From Streptomyces sp. 1-11 (lineage in GTDB: Bacteria; Actinomycetota; Actinomycetes; Streptomycetales; Streptomycetaceae): a stretch of 64,000 nt of DNA. The position numbers and the translations under genes are program-made. Positions within the stretch are counted from its first letter, which is position 1. Each line of letters begins with the position of its first letter. Positions 1 through 8,043 of this stretch are shown piece after piece. Under the pieces are notes generated by a model that saw only the letters and a list, made by a program, of their open reading frames with translations, ran no database searches and had not been told where the DNA came from. The DNA is taken from the NCBI RefSeq assembly GCF_007176755.1, contig NZ_BJTV01000017.1:62001-126000 (forward strand), written 5' to 3'.

Positions 1-65
1 GTAGTTCAAAAAGTGACTTCTTCTCGCCCCTCCCGCCCCCGCGCCGGCCCGGTGGAGGCGCCGCT

Positions 66-749
66 ATGTGTCGCGCCTACACTGATTGCGGAAAACGCCG
101 CGCACCGCACCACACCTCGGGAAGCACCATTCACGACCTCGCCGCCCGGCTGCGCGGACTGCCCCCGTCGCTGGGGCCGGTCCGCCTGATCGCCGTCGAC
201 GGGCACGCCGGGTCCGGCAAATCCACCTTCGCCGGACGGCTGGCCGCCGCGCTGGGCGGAGCGCCGGTGCTCCACCTGGACGACTTCGCCAGCCACGAGC
301 GGCTCTTCGAGTGGACCGAGCGGCTGACCGCGCAGGTGATCGACCCGCTGTCGCGCGGCGAGAGCGCTCACTGCACCCCCTACGACTGGCGCGCCCGGAC
401 GTTCGGCCCGCCGCGGCCGCTGCCGCCCGCGCCCGTGATCGTCGTCGAGGGGGTCGGCGCCGGCCGCCGCGCCCTGCGGCCGCATCTGGCACATCTGCTG
501 TGGATGGAACTGCCGCGGGAGGAGTCCTGGGCGCGCGGCCGGCTGCGGGACGGTGAGGAGCAGCGCGAGTTCTGGGCCCGGTGGGTCGAGGCGGAGCACG
601 CGCACTTCGCCGCGGACCCCTCGCGCCCCCACGCGGACCTCCTGGTGCACCAGACACCCGGGGGATACGAGGTGCTGCCGGGGCCCTCGGACCGCCCTGG
701 AGCGGACCCGGTCATCACTCACGGTGACGGCCCTTCCGCCGTCCGGTGA
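66..749 (+). CDS. Uridine kinase-like P-loop protein
   Basis: A 227-residue protein with a P-loop kinase fold of the uridine kinase/phosphoribulokinase type. The Walker A motif GHAGSGKST is near residues 48-56, followed by HLDDF (about residues 74-78), the usual acidic pair after the first helix, and a strand ending VIVVEGVGAG that leads into the second half. The ATG at 66 is supported by GGAGG at 54-58, although the conserved part starts some 20 residues in. The true substrate is not readable; annotated relatives are called uridine kinase or simply ATP-binding protein. It is followed by a hairpin at 788-808 and appears to be monocistronic. Confidence is high that it is a gene and modest for substrate. 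Confidence 0.8.
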   Translation: MCRAYTDCGKRRAPHHTSGSTIHDLAARLRGLPPSLGPVRLIAVDGHAGSGKSTFAGRLAAALGGAPVLHLDDFASHERLFEWTERLTAQVIDPLSRGESAHCTPYDWRARTFGPPRPLPPAPVIVVEGVGAGRRALRPHLAHLLWMELPREESWARGRLRDGEEQREFWARWVEAEHAHFAADPSRPHADLLVHQTPGGYEVLPGPSDRPGADPVITHGDGPSAVR

Positions 750-787
750 GCGCGCCAAGACCCGTGCGGGGGAACTTCCTTGAGTGC

Positions 788-808
788 CCCGGGTCCGCTT
801 GACCCGGG
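788..808 (+). terminator. Hairpin after the P-loop kinase gene
   Basis: A perfect 8-bp inverted repeat, CCCGGGTC and GACCCGGG, with a 5-nt loop lies 38 nt after the kinase stop codon. It has no T tract, which is usual for Streptomyces terminators. Its right arm overlaps a promoter-like TTGACC. Confidence 0.5.
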
Positions 809-828
809 AGCCGTACAGGTCTTACGTT
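799..828 (+). promoter_or_regulatory. Candidate vegetative promoter in front of a short hairpin-ended transcript
   Basis: TTGACC at 799-804, an 18-nt spacer and TACGTT at 823-828 resemble a HrdB-type promoter. Transcription would start near 835 and meet a strong hairpin at 865-900. No ribosome site or conserved ORF follows within that span. Confidence 0.4.
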
Positions 829-834
829 CTCAAT

Positions 835-905
835 GTGCGGCCATTGCGGGCCGCCCGCAGACGCGAAGCCCCCGGTTGTTCCCCCGTGATCGGGGGCTTC
901 GTTCT
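835..905 (+). ncRNA. Possible small RNA ending in a 10-bp hairpin
   Basis: The span between the promoter-like site at 799-828 and a perfect 10-bp hairpin (GAAGCCCCCG at 865-874, CGGGGGCTTC at 891-900) would give an RNA of about 70 nt. It lies in a 430-bp space without a credible gene. It could equally be the leader or attenuator of the AAA+ gene that starts at 1181. The call rests only on promoter and hairpin spacing. Confidence 0.3.
865..900 (+). terminator. 10-bp perfect hairpin, terminator-like
   Basis: Arms 865-874 and 891-900 are exact complements with a 16-nt loop. The sequence after it (GTTCTGCCTCT) is relatively T-rich for this genome. It could end the small transcript proposed at 835-905 or attenuate transcription into the AAA+ gene. 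Confidence 0.5.
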
Positions 906-1180
906 GCCTCTGGACCGCCCTCGCGGCCGTCCCGTGCACCGAATCGCTCACCGTGGGTCACCATTTCGGGTGCGCCCCGTCTGCTCCCACCTCGCCGAAC
1001 GGGCCGTGCGGCACCCTTCGGCACGCGGTGGCACCACGGGTACGATGCCCTCGGTGCGGCCTTCGAGCGACTGCCTCGCGCACCTGCAACTCCGGTCCGC
1101 GGCTTGGCGGTTCGACCGCGGCGGCCGTCGGGCGACTGCCCGGCGGTGAACCAACGGGGGCACGGTCTGTGGGGGACGTG
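901..1180. other. Intergenic stretch before the AAA+ gene
   Basis: I see no convincing gene here. Open frames on both strands have no ribosome site and no recognisable motif. It presumably holds the 5' leader and promoter of the downstream AAA+ gene, but no clear -35/-10 pair stands out. Confidence 0.4.
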
Positions 1181-3043
1181 ATGGACTTCGGCACGCAGGG
1201 CCCCGAGGCCCCGGCCGACCTCGCCTGGCTGCGAGGTGTGGACGCCTACACGATGGGCGCCTATCCCCAGGCGGAGGAGGAGTTCCGCGTCGCGGTCCGG
1301 ATGGACCCGGGGATGGCGGACGCCTGGCTCGGACTGCACGCGCTGCGGGTCGACACGACCACCGCGCTGCTGCGGATGTACCGGCACCGGGACCGCTTCG
1401 GGGAGCAGCGCGCCCGGCACCGCCGCGCCCTCAACTCCTGGTACTGGCTTGGCTGGTGGGTGCAGCCGGTGCTGGAGAGCCCCCGCGATCTGCTGCTGGC
1501 GCACGCCTCGCACTGGCTGGACGGCCGGCACGTCCCCGAGCTGGACCGGGCGCTCGCCGGACTGCCCCCGGTGGACACCGACCCGCAGGTCCGCTTCCTG
1601 CATGCCTGCCGCGCCTACCTGGTCAAGGACTGGGACCAGCTCGTACGGCACACCGACCCGCTGCTCGACGACGCCCTGCTCGGCATCGAGGCCGGCCTGT
1701 TCGGCGGCATGGCCCGGGTCCGCCTGGAGATGTACGGCCAGGCGGAGCCGCTGCTCGCGGCGGCACTGATGCGCTGCCGCAGCGAGCAGCCGCAGCGCAA
1801 GGAGCTGCGGTACTGGCTGGCGCGGGCGCACGAGGGCACCGGCCGCAGCGCCGCCGCGCTGCCCCTGTACCGGGCGGTGCACCGCATCGACCCCGCCTTC
1901 ATGGACACCTCGGCCCGGCTGGCGGCGATCGCCGAGGGCGACGGGTTCGACGATCCGGCCGGCCTCGCGGCGATCACCCTGACCGGTACCGGGGCGGACG
2001 TCCTGGACGGGCCGGACACGCTCGATCCGCTGTTCGGCACGGAGGGCCGTGATCTGCGGCTGACGGAGCCTGACCTGCCGACCGGGCCGCTGCCGTCGGT
2101 CTCCGACCCGATGGTGCGGGTGAAGAGCGGGGCGCCCTCCTCCGTCCTGCCGGCCGGGCCGACCGACCCCGCGTTGCTGGAGGAGGCGCTCGCCGAGCTG
2201 GAGCGGATGGTGGGGCTCGAACCTGTCAAGCGCCAGGTCAAAGCGCTGTCCGCGCAGTTGAACATGGCGCGGCTGCGGGCCGGGCAGGGGTTGCCGGTGC
2301 AGCCGCCGAAGCGGCACTTCGTCTTCTCCGGGCCGTCGGGGACCGGGAAGACCACGGTGGCGCGGATCCTCGGACGCGTGTTCTACGCGCTGGGGCTGCT
2401 CGGCGGCGACCACCTGGTCGAGGCGCAGCGGGCCGACCTCGTCGGGGAGTACCTGGGGCAGACGGCCGTGAAGGCCAACGAGCTGATCGACTCCGCGATC
2501 GGCGGGGTGCTGTTCGTGGACGAGGCGTACTCGCTGTCCAACTCCGGGTACGGCAAGGGGGACGCGTACGGCGACGAGGCGCTGCAGGTGCTGCTGAAGC
2601 GGGCCGAGGACAACCGGGACCACCTGGTGGTGATCCTGGCCGGCTATCCGGAGGGCATGGACCGGCTGCTGACCGCGAACCCCGGCCTCTCCTCCCGCTT
2701 CACCACACGGGTCGACTTCCCCTCCTACCGGCCGCTGGAGCTCACCGAGATCGGCCGGGTGCTCGCGGCGGAGAACGGGGACGTGTGGGACGAGGAGGCG
2801 CTGGAGGAGCTGCGGTCCGTCGCGGGGCACGTGGTCGACCAGGGCTGGATCGACGAGCTGGGGAACGGGCGGTTCCTGCGGACGCTGTACGAGAAGAGCT
2901 GTGCGTACCGGGACCTGCGGCTCTCGGGGTATCCGGGGGCGCTGTCCCGGGGGGACCTGGCGACGCTGCGGCTGCCGGATCTGATGCAGGCGTACGGCGA
3001 GGTGCTGTCCGGGCGGGGGCCGCAGGATCCGTCGGCTCTGTAG
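1181..3043 (+). CDS. CbxX/CfqX-type AAA+ ATPase with N-terminal repeat domain (EccA-like)
   Basis: A 620-residue cytoplasmic ATPase. About the first 300 residues look like a helical TPR-type domain (for example AYTMGAYPQAEEEFRVAV). The C-terminal half is a CbxX/CfqX (SpoVK/EccA) AAA+ domain with Walker A GPSGTGKTT, Walker B GVLFVDEAYSL and the family signature SRFTTRVDFPSY. This layout matches EccA, the ATPase of type VII (ESX) secretion, but no ESX genes are nearby, so the role is open. The frame is open back to 953. I chose ATG 1181 because GGGGGAC precedes it; GTG 1178 or 1169 are alternatives. It ends in front of a 23-bp hairpin. Confidence 0.88.
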   Translation: MDFGTQGPEAPADLAWLRGVDAYTMGAYPQAEEEFRVAVRMDPGMADAWLGLHALRVDTTTALLRMYRHRDRFGEQRARHRRALNSWYWLGWWVQPVLESPRDLLLAHASHWLDGRHVPELDRALAGLPPVDTDPQVRFLHACRAYLVKDWDQLVRHTDPLLDDALLGIEAGLFGGMARVRLEMYGQAEPLLAAALMRCRSEQPQRKELRYWLARAHEGTGRSAAALPLYRAVHRIDPAFMDTSARLAAIAEGDGFDDPAGLAAITLTGTGADVLDGPDTLDPLFGTEGRDLRLTEPDLPTGPLPSVSDPMVRVKSGAPSSVLPAGPTDPALLEEALAELERMVGLEPVKRQVKALSAQLNMARLRAGQGLPVQPPKRHFVFSGPSGTGKTTVARILGRVFYALGLLGGDHLVEAQRADLVGEYLGQTAVKANELIDSAIGGVLFVDEAYSLSNSGYGKGDAYGDEALQVLLKRAEDNRDHLVVILAGYPEGMDRLLTANPGLSSRFTTRVDFPSYRPLELTEIGRVLAAENGDVWDEEALEELRSVAGHVVDQGWIDELGNGRFLRTLYEKSCAYRDLRLSGYPGALSRGDLATLRLPDLMQAYGEVLSGRGPQDPSAL

Positions 3044-3128
3044 GGGGCCGGCCGCCGGGCGGGTCCCGCGGGAGGGTCCCGCCCGCCGCGGCAGGCGTGC
3101 CCGGGGCCGGGTCGACCCGGGGCCGGGC

Positions 3129-3190
3129 GGCACCGCCGGGCCCGCGGCCGCGTCGGCACGGGTGCCGGCGGCCGCGGGCCCGGCGGTGCC
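3129..3190. terminator. Very long bidirectional terminator hairpin between convergent genes
   Basis: Arms 3129-3151 and 3168-3190 are 23-nt perfect complements. The 16-nt loop can itself fold (GGCAC/GTGCC). It separates the AAA+ gene (rightward) from the CNNM pair (leftward) and can serve both. Confidence 0.75.
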
Positions 3191-3235
3191 GCCCGGGTGG
3201 CGGTGGTGCGCTGGGGTGCCGCACCATCGTGGGGG

Positions 3236-4321
3236 TCAGGCCATGGCCTGTTCCGGGTCTCCGGTCGCTCTGGGTTCGGTGAGTTCCGTGTCCGGCAGTT
3301 CGCGGTGGGCCGGGTCGCGGACCTCGCCGACCAGGAGTTCCAGGGCGTCCTCCAGGGCCACCAGGCCGAGGATCCGGCCCGAGGCGTCGGCGACCTGGGC
3401 CAGGTGGGTGGCCGCCCGGCGCATGACGGTCAGGGCGTCGTCCAGCGGGAGTTCCGCGCGGAGCGTGGTCATGGGCCGCCACACGTGCTGGGGGACGGCC
3501 CGGTCGGAGTCCTCCAGGTCCAGGACGTCCTTCACGTGGACGTATCCCATGAAGGGGCCCTTGTCCGCCGCCGCGACCGGGAAGCGGGAGTAGCCGGTGC
3601 GGGCGGTCAGCTCGACGATCTCCCCCGGGGTGACCGACGGCGGCACCGTGATCAGGGACTCGCGCCGCAGCAGGACGTCCGTCACCGGGCGCGAGCCCAG
3701 CTCCAGCGCGTCCTCCAGGCGCTCCTGTTCCTCGGGATCCAGCAGGCCCGCCTGGCCGGAGTCCTCCAGCAGGCGGTTGAGCTGCTCGCTGGTGACGACG
3801 GCCTCGACCTCGTCCTTGGGCTCGACGCGGAACAGCCGCAGGATGCCCTGGGCGCAGGCGCCGAGGGCCACCGTGATCGGCCGGCACACCCGGGCGAAGG
3901 CGACGAGCCCCGGGCTGAGCCAGAGCGCGGCCTTCTCGGGGGCCGCCATCGCGAGGTTCTTCGGCACCATCTCGCCGATGACGAGGTGGAAGAAGACCAC
4001 CGCGGCGAGGGCGATGACGTAGCCGAGCGGGTGGACCATGCCGGCCGGCAGGTGGATCCACTCGAACACCGGCTCCAGCAGGTGCGCGACCGTGGGCTCG
4101 GCGACCGCGCCGAGGGTCAGCGAGCAGACGGTGATGCCGAACTGGGCGGCGGCCATCATCTGCGGCAGCCGCTCCAGGCCGTACAGCACCTGCCGGGCCC
4201 GGGCCGTGCCCAGCGGCTCGATCTGGCTGCGGCGGACGGAGACGATCGCGAACTCGGCGCCGACGAAGAATCCGTTGGCGAGCACGAGCAGTGCGGCGAG
4301 GACCAGTTGGAAGACGCTCAT
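3236..4321 (-). CDS. CNNM/HlyC-type membrane protein with CBS domains (short form)
   Basis: A 361-residue membrane protein of the CNNM/HlyC (UPF0053) family, linked to Mg2+/Co2+ transport or efflux. The N-terminal DUF21 domain (about residues 1-190) begins with the hydrophobic FQLVLAALLVLANGFFVGAE, and a CBS pair follows (about 200-335), including SRFPVAAADKGPFMGYVHVK. It lacks the C-terminal CorC_HlyC domain of its neighbour. Its ATG overlaps the TGA of the upstream paralogue by four bases (ATGA), so the two are probably co-transcribed and translationally coupled. The two may form a heteromer; transport activity is inferred from the family only. Confidence 0.9.
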   Translation of the reverse strand: MSVFQLVLAALLVLANGFFVGAEFAIVSVRRSQIEPLGTARARQVLYGLERLPQMMAAAQFGITVCSLTLGAVAEPTVAHLLEPVFEWIHLPAGMVHPLGYVIALAAVVFFHLVIGEMVPKNLAMAAPEKAALWLSPGLVAFARVCRPITVALGACAQGILRLFRVEPKDEVEAVVTSEQLNRLLEDSGQAGLLDPEEQERLEDALELGSRPVTDVLLRRESLITVPPSVTPGEIVELTARTGYSRFPVAAADKGPFMGYVHVKDVLDLEDSDRAVPQHVWRPMTTLRAELPLDDALTVMRRAATHLAQVADASGRILGLVALEDALELLVGEVRDPAHRELPDTELTEPRATGDPEQAMA

Positions 4322-5652
4322 CGGACGGCCTCCATGACGTTCACGGCCGGGGCCGTGCGGACCAGGCGGACCCGCTCGGCGCGGTAGTGGCCCACCTGGC
4401 GGACTGCGAGCCGCCAGCCGGGCAGCTCCGCCCGGTCGCCGGGGGCCGGGATGCGGCCGAGCAGGTCGGCGACGAGTCCGGCGACGGTCTCGTAGGGCCC
4501 CTCGGGCACGTCGAGGCCTATGCGCCTGAGGATGTCGACGCGGCAGCCGCCGTCCACGTCCCAGGCGGGCCGGCCGTCCTCGGGCGGGGCGGGGGCCAGT
4601 TCCGGGGCGTCCTTGGCGTCGTGCTCGTCACGGACCTCGCCGACGAGCTCCTCGACGATGTCCTCCAGGGTGACCACGCCGGCCGTCCCGCCGTACTCGT
4701 CCACGACGACCGCGATGGGCTGCTCGCTGCGCAGCCGGGCGAGCAGAGGCTGCACGGGCAGCGTCTCGGGCACCAGGAGCGCCCTGCGCGCGATTCGGCC
4801 GACCGGGGTACGCAGCCGGTCGGCCGCGGGGACCGCGAGCGCGTCCTTGAGGTGGGCCATGCCGACCACGTCGTCGATCTTCTCCCGGTAGACGGGGAAG
4901 CGGGACAAGCCGGTGGCCCGGGTCAGGTTGACCACATCCTCGGCGGTGGCCGAGTCCTGCAGGGCGCTGACCTTCACCCGGGGGGTCATGACGTGCTGCG
5001 CGGTCAGCTCGCCGAGGGACAGGGTGCGCACGAACAGGTCGGCCGTGTCCTGCTCCAGGGCGCCGGCCTGCGCGGAGTGCCGGGCCAGGGAGACCAGCTC
5101 GCCCGGGGTGCGGGCGGAGGCCAGCTCGTCGGCGGGCTCGACGCCGAGGGCGCGCACCAGCCGGTTGGCGACGGTGTTCAGCGCGGAGATCACCGGGCGG
5201 AACAGCCGGGAGAACAGGTGCTGGGGGCCCGCGACGAAGCGCGCGACCTGGAGGGGCCGCGACACCGCCCAGTTCTTGGGCACGAGTTCGCCGATCACCA
5301 TCTGGATCGCGGAGGCCAGCAGCATGCCGGTGACCACGGCCACACCGGAGACGGCGCCCTGAGGGACGCCGATCGCCGTGAACGGGCCGCGCAGCAGCGC
5401 GGCCAGGGCCGGTTCGGCGAGCATGCCGACGACCAGGGAGGTGATGGTGATGCCGAGCTGGGTGCCGGAGAGCTGGAAGGAGAGCTCCTTCAGCGACTCC
5501 ACGACCGTGCCGGCGCGCTTGTCGCCGTCGGCGGCGGCCTGCTCGGCGTCGGGGCGCTCGACCGTCACCAGGCCGAATTCGGCGGCCACGAAGAAGCCGT
5601 TGGCCAGGATCAGCAGGAAGGCCGCTGCGAGGAGCAGCAAGGGGGTGGTCAT
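4318..5652 (-). CDS. CNNM/HlyC-type membrane protein with CBS pair and CorC_HlyC domain
   Basis: A 444-residue paralogue of the next gene. It has a DUF21 transmembrane domain (residues about 1-200, starting LLLLAAAFLLILANGFFVAAEF), a CBS pair (about 210-340, with SRFPVYREKIDDVVGMAHLKD and VVDEYGGTAGVVTLED) and a C-terminal CorC_HlyC domain (about 355-440). DEYGG is a hallmark of the full-length family. Proposed role: divalent cation export or Mg2+ homeostasis. The start is supported by GGAGG about 10 nt upstream. It is the first gene of a two-gene unit. Confidence 0.9.
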   Translation of the reverse strand: MTTPLLLLAAAFLLILANGFFVAAEFGLVTVERPDAEQAAADGDKRAGTVVESLKELSFQLSGTQLGITITSLVVGMLAEPALAALLRGPFTAIGVPQGAVSGVAVVTGMLLASAIQMVIGELVPKNWAVSRPLQVARFVAGPQHLFSRLFRPVISALNTVANRLVRALGVEPADELASARTPGELVSLARHSAQAGALEQDTADLFVRTLSLGELTAQHVMTPRVKVSALQDSATAEDVVNLTRATGLSRFPVYREKIDDVVGMAHLKDALAVPAADRLRTPVGRIARRALLVPETLPVQPLLARLRSEQPIAVVVDEYGGTAGVVTLEDIVEELVGEVRDEHDAKDAPELAPAPPEDGRPAWDVDGGCRVDILRRIGLDVPEGPYETVAGLVADLLGRIPAPGDRAELPGWRLAVRQVGHYRAERVRLVRTAPAVNVMEAVR

Positions 5653-5749
5653 GATGCCGCCGCCTCCATGAGCTGTGGGGAGGGGGCGGCGCAGGTACTA
5701 CAGGACGATCCGTCCATCGCCGGAGGGGGTCACTCCTCGGGTAGCAGGA

Positions 5750-5805
5750 ACCCCTGTGCACCGGGCGCGGCGCCACAGGGGTGGAGGCGCGACGAAAACG
5801 CCTCC
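5750..5805 (-). terminator. Double hairpin at the end of the rib-his operon
   Basis: Two adjacent perfect inverted repeats lie here: 9 bp (5750-5758 with 5774-5782, CACAGGGGT arm) and 7 bp (GGAGGCG 5783-5789 with CGCCTCC 5799-5805). They lie 50-110 bp after the PH-domain gene and probably end the leftward operon that begins with ribE. Confidence 0.55.
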
Positions 5806-5858
5806 GTCTCCAGATTAATCAAGACACGGGGAACTGTGGCAGGGCGAATGCCCCCGAG

Positions 5859-6311
5859 TCATCCCCGATCTTCACCGGAGGCGGCCGTCGAGCGGGCCTC
5901 GGCGAGCGCCCGGAGGGCCTGCGCGTCGGCGATGGCGCGCTGCTTGGCGAGCCCCGGCTGGATGCCGAGCGCGGGCAGGCTGGTGCCGTCGCTGAGGTTG
6001 AGGAACACCCAGGGATCGCCCGGACGGAGGTTCACCTGGAGGATCTCCGCCCAGGCCAGACGGCGTCTGCTGGCGATGTTGACGACGGTGACGCCGGACT
6101 CGTCGGCGACCACCTTGATCCGGGCGAGCTGGGCGAGCGCCCAGAAGATGAGCGCGCCGGTGACGAAGAAGCTGGCCCGCTCGCCGGGACCGAGGTCGAG
6201 CAGCAGGGCGACCCCCGAGATGACCAGGAGGATCACCACACCGGCGGTGAGCAGGATCACCCGCGTGTGGCCCGGCCGAAAGGTCACGGGGAGGGTGGGA
6301 GGCTCGGACAT
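5859..6311 (-). CDS. PH-domain (bPH2-like) membrane protein
   Basis: A 150-residue protein with two membrane segments (about residues 18-38 and 48-64) followed by a bacterial PH-like domain (about 68-130, with VVADESGVTVVN and the tryptophan-rich LAWAEILQV). It resembles the actinobacterial CFP-6 (low molecular weight antigen 6) group, whose function is unknown. It begins 15 nt after hisG and is very likely the last gene of the rib-his operon. The ATG at 6311 fits that spacing. Membrane location is predicted from the hydrophobic segments. Confidence 0.85.
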   Translation of the reverse strand: MSEPPTLPVTFRPGHTRVILLTAGVVILLVISGVALLLDLGPGERASFFVTGALIFWALAQLARIKVVADESGVTVVNIASRRRLAWAEILQVNLRPGDPWVFLNLSDGTSLPALGIQPGLAKQRAIADAQALRALAEARSTAASGEDRG

Positions 6312-6326
6312 CTGTTCGCGTGTCCC

Positions 6327-7175
6327 TTACAGGCGGCAGGCGTGGATGGCGGTGGTCAGAATGGCCCGGGCGCCGATCTCGTAGAGGTCGTCCATGATCC
6401 GCTGCGCCTCCTTGGCGGGGACCATGGCGCGGACGGCGACCCAGCCCTCGTTGTGCAGCGGGGAGACGGTCGGCGACTCGAGGCCGGGGGTGAGCGCGAC
6501 GGCCTTCTCGAGCTGCTCGACACGGCAGTCGTAGTCCATCATCACGTAGGTCCGGGCGACCAGGACGCCCTGGAGGCGGCGCAGGAACTGCTGGACCTTG
6601 GGCTCCTCGACGTCGGCGCCGGTGCGGCGGATGACGACGGCCTCGGACTTCATGATGGGCTCGCCGAACACCTCCAGGCCCGCGTTGCGCAGGCTGGTCC
6701 CGGTCTCGACGACGTCGGCGATGACCTCGGCGACGCCCAGCTCGATCGCGGTCTCCACGGCGCCGTCGAGGTGCACGACGGAGGCGTCGACGCCGCTGTC
6801 GGCGAGGTGCCCGGCGACGATGCCCTCGTAGGAGGTGGCGACGGTGCGGCCCTTGAGGTCCGCCAGGTCCGTCGCGGTGCCGGGCTTGGCGGCGAAGCGG
6901 AAGGTGGAGCGGGCGAACCCGAGCGGCAGGATCTCCTCGGCGTCGGCGCCGGAGTCGACCAGCAGGTCGCGGCCGGTGATGCCGATGTCGAGCCGGCCGG
7001 AGGAGACGTAGATCGCGATGTCGCGGGGGCGGAGGTAGAAGAACTCGACCTCGTTCACCGGGTCGACGATCCGCAGCTCCTTGGACTCGCGGCGCTGCTG
7101 GTAGCCGGCCTCATGGAGCATCTCCGCCGCAGGGCCGGACAGGGAACCCTTGTTGGGGACGGCGATGCGCAGCAT
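6327..7175 (-). CDS. hisG: ATP phosphoribosyltransferase (long form)
   Basis: Catalyses the first step of histidine synthesis, joining ATP and PRPP to give phosphoribosyl-ATP. It starts MLRIAVPNKGSL, and at 282 residues it is the long HisG_L form, with the PRPP-binding region (DLGITGRDL-type, here LDIGITGRDLLVDSG) and a C-terminal ACT-like regulatory domain (about 210-282) that binds histidine. It is paired with hisE and separated from the main his operon, as I recall for other actinobacteria. Here the pair sits downstream of riboflavin genes, with a 53-nt gap after hisE. Confidence 0.97.
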   Translation of the reverse strand: MLRIAVPNKGSLSGPAAEMLHEAGYQQRRESKELRIVDPVNEVEFFYLRPRDIAIYVSSGRLDIGITGRDLLVDSGADAEEILPLGFARSTFRFAAKPGTATDLADLKGRTVATSYEGIVAGHLADSGVDASVVHLDGAVETAIELGVAEVIADVVETGTSLRNAGLEVFGEPIMKSEAVVIRRTGADVEEPKVQQFLRRLQGVLVARTYVMMDYDCRVEQLEKAVALTPGLESPTVSPLHNEGWVAVRAMVPAKEAQRIMDDLYEIGARAILTTAIHACRL

Positions 7176-7228
7176 GAGGTCGGCTTCCTTTGCGTTGGGT
7201 CGGAGCGGGGATCGCGAGCCGGTGCGGC

Positions 7229-7501
7229 TCAGAGGTGGGCGTAGACGTCGTCCAGGGAGATGCCGCGGGCGACCATCATCACCTGGACGTGGTACAGCAG
7301 CTGCGAGATCTCCTCGGCGGCCGCCTCCTTGCCCTCGTACTCGGCGGCCATCCAGACCTCGGCGGCCTCCTCGACGACCTTCTTGCCGATGGCATGGACC
7401 CCCTTCCCGACCAGCTCTGCGGTGCGGGAGGTGGCGGGATCGCCCTGGGCGGCCTTGTGCTGGAGCTCGGTGAAGAGCTCCTCGAACGTCTTCTTGGACA
7501 T
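7229..7501 (-). CDS. hisE: Phosphoribosyl-ATP pyrophosphohydrolase
   Basis: A 90-residue enzyme of the MazG-like all-alpha NTP pyrophosphatase fold, acting after HisG to hydrolyse phosphoribosyl-ATP to phosphoribosyl-AMP. The metal-binding EExxE-type motif is visible as KKVVEEAAEVWMAAE, with a second acidic patch EEISQLLYH. It starts at ATG 7501 (MSKKTFEELF), 34 nt after the ribH stop codon. This short spacing argues for co-transcription with the rib genes. Confidence 0.97.
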   Translation of the reverse strand: MSKKTFEELFTELQHKAAQGDPATSRTAELVGKGVHAIGKKVVEEAAEVWMAAEYEGKEAAAEEISQLLYHVQVMMVARGISLDDVYAHL

Positions 7502-7535
7502 GGTGATGCCCACCCTACGCGGTGCGGGCGGCTCC

Positions 7536-8021
7536 TCAGTGCCAGGGTTCGGATACCGAGCGGAGCGTCGTCGCGGTCGCGACCGCCGCGGTGACCGCCT
7601 CGTGGCCCTTGTCCTCGCTGGAGCCCTCGATGCCGGCCCGGTCCAGGGCCTGTTCCTCGGTGTCGCAGGTGAGCACGCCGAAGCCGACGGGGACGCCGGT
7701 CTCGACCGAGACCTGGGTGAGGCCCTGGGTGACGCCCTGGCACACATAGTCGAAGTGGGGGGTTCCGCCGCGGATCACGACGCCGAGCGCGACCACGGCG
7801 TCGTAGCCGCGGCCCGCGAGGGCCTTGGCGGCGACCGGGAGCTCGAAGCTGCCGGGGACCCGGATCAGGGTCGGCTCGTCGATCCCCAGCTCGTGCAGGG
7901 CGCGCAGGGCGCCGTTCACCAGGCCGTCCATCACCTTCTCGTGCCACTGCGCCGCGATGACGGCGACCCTGAGGTCGCTCGCGCCCCGTACGGACAGCTC
8001 CGGTGCACCCTTGCCGCTCAC
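7536..8021 (-). CDS. ribH: 6,7-dimethyl-8-ribityllumazine synthase
   Basis: A 161-residue lumazine synthase. It condenses 3,4-dihydroxy-2-butanone 4-phosphate with 5-amino-6-ribitylaminouracil, the penultimate step of riboflavin synthesis. Signatures visible are VPGSFELP, ALGVVIRGGTPHFDYV (with the catalytic histidine) and GFGVLTCDTEEQA. Length is typical. It lies 22 nt after ribBA and forms the fourth gene of the riboflavin part of the operon. Confidence 0.97.
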   Translation of the reverse strand: MSGKGAPELSVRGASDLRVAVIAAQWHEKVMDGLVNGALRALHELGIDEPTLIRVPGSFELPVAAKALAGRGYDAVVALGVVIRGGTPHFDYVCQGVTQGLTQVSVETGVPVGFGVLTCDTEEQALDRAGIEGSSEDKGHEAVTAAVATATTLRSVSEPWH

Positions 8022-8043
8022 ATCTCTCCTCTGTGCCGTTCGC

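Noticed and set aside
6..758. 250-residue - strand frame at the window start
   Set aside because: It mirrors the P-loop kinase gene, has no motif, and the + strand gene has a ribosome site and Walker A.
780..900. Possible tRNA after the kinase gene
   Set aside because: The two hairpins do not fit a cloverleaf: there is no T-loop GTTCGAATC-type sequence, no acceptor pairing and no anticodon arm.
830..3133. 767-residue - strand frame opposite the AAA+ gene
   Set aside because: Low-complexity Arg/Pro/Gln-rich shadow; the + strand shows Walker motifs and TPR-like repeats.
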